Shown piece after piece: positions 5,909-6,369 of a stretch of DNA of 6,369 nt (position 1 is its first letter; each line of letters opens with the position of its first letter). The position numbers and the translations under genes were made by a program. The notes beneath the pieces are model-generated. The model made no database searches. It was not told the origin of the DNA and saw only the letters and a program-made list of their open reading frames with translations. Source of the stretch: Aurantimonadaceae bacterium. GTDB taxonomy: Bacteria; Pseudomonadota; Alphaproteobacteria; Rhizobiales; Rhizobiaceae. The DNA lies in NCBI GenBank assembly GCA_003232595.1, contig QIIJ01000072.1, forward strand, positions 1-6,369. The letters are read 5' to 3'.

Positions 5909-6369
5909 GTTTCGACCAGATGATTGAGTAATTGCAGGGCCTTGATGACCGTTTGATTGCGGATATCAGTTCGTCCGATGTTGCCAAAACGGCATTCCGC
6001 GACTTTTATCGGGAAGTTTGATCCGCCTGTAGCAATATAGACCAAACCTACCAGTTTATCATTGCTGCCACCACCGGGACCGGCAATGCCGGTGACAGCA
6101 ACAGCGATATCAGCGCCTGAATTTTTCAGTGCGCCAGTAACCATCTTGCCGGCCACAAGTTTTGAGACCGCACCCGGCGGGCCATCGGTATTTTCCAGCG
6201 GCACGCCAAGCATTTCGAACTTTGCCCGGTTGGAATAGGTGACAAAGGCGCGCTCAAAAACATCAGATGAACCGGCAATTTCTGTAAGTGCAGCAGAAAT
6301 CAGGCCACCGGTACAGGATTCAGCGGTTGTCAGACTGAGTTGTTTGTTTCGGCAGGCTTCAAGAACCCG
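5899..6369 (-). CDS. pncC: Nicotinamide-nucleotide amidase, stand-alone CinA C-terminal domain (5' end cut by the window)
   Basis: The enzyme deamidates nicotinamide mononucleotide to nicotinate mononucleotide, recycling the NMN released by NAD-consuming reactions into NAD synthesis. The frame runs open from the window edge at 6369 to TAG 5901-5899 and gives 156 residues; an internal ATG at 6213 is not the start, because family sequence continues upstream of it. Visible motifs are TAESCTGGL (residues 15-23 of the visible part, with the conserved serine of the amidase site), GSSDVFERAFVTYSNRAK, MLGVPL and VAVTGIAGPGGGS. Stand-alone versions have about 160 residues, so only a few N-terminal residues are missing, and there is no room for the N-terminal molybdopterin-binding-like domain of long CinA unless it lies beyond the edge. 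The gene converges on the fused membrane protein gene and shares its stop bases. In rhizobia a gene of this kind faces lipA-ratA and precedes ispDF as I recall, which fits this orientation. Confidence 0.93.
   Translation of the reverse strand, partial: RVLEACRNKQLSLTTAESCTGGLISAALTEIAGSSDVFERAFVTYSNRAKFEMLGVPLENTDGPPGAVSKLVAGKMVTGALKNSGADIAVAVTGIAGPGGGSNDKLVGLVYIATGGSNFPIKVAECRFGNIGRTDIRNQTVIKALQLLNHLVETKT

Noticed and set aside
1..6369. CRISPR array, tRNA, rRNA or phage genes
   Set aside because: I saw no regularly spaced direct repeats, no tRNA-like cloverleaf signature and no phage protein. The window is almost filled by protein genes.

Overview
The window looks like the chromosome of an alphaproteobacterium, most likely Hyphomicrobiales (Rhizobiales) or a close relative. 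The grounds are the gene order (E3 of pyruvate dehydrogenase, then lipoyl synthase, then a RatA/Coq10-like START protein, facing a stand-alone CinA C-terminal amidase) and the alphaproteobacterial style of the E3 sequence. From memory this order matches the pdh-lpdA-lipA-cinA neighbourhood of rhizobia. No database search was possible.

Layout. Positions 2-118 hold the last 38 codons of an unrecognised gene. Positions about 121-420 hold a decayed insertion sequence of the IS3 family: the left end and a shortened orfA, without orfB or a right end. A 126-base leader follows, and then the plus-strand run lpdA (544-1983), lipA (2098-3060) and ratA/COQ10-like (3062-3532). After a 78-base AT-rich gap comes a 763-residue membrane protein fused to a spermidine-synthase-like domain (3611-5902). 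On the minus strand, an almost complete pncC/cinA C-terminal gene (5899 to beyond 6369) converges on it. The two facing genes share the tetranucleotide CTAG as their stop codons.

How the genes fit together. LipA makes the lipoyl cofactor of the 2-oxoacid dehydrogenases, and LpdA reoxidises that cofactor, so lpdA-lipA is a functional pair. The RatA/Coq10-like gene starts one base after the lipA stop, with no evident ribosome site of its own, so it is probably translationally coupled. In bacteria and mitochondria this fold is tied to ubiquinone and respiration, which would match a central-carbon/respiration operon. PncC salvages nicotinamide mononucleotide, and so bears on the NAD that LpdA uses. 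The large fused membrane/spermidine-synthase-like gene is the accessory element here. It appears to sit between two genes that are usually close together, has its own ribosome site, and has no experimentally secured function that I know of.

The window is mostly ordinary core metabolism. The points worth a second look are the fused membrane/aminopropyltransferase-like protein with its conserved polar cluster in the membrane half, the IS scar directly upstream of lpdA, the nested inverted repeats between lpdA and lipA, and the shared CTAG stop.
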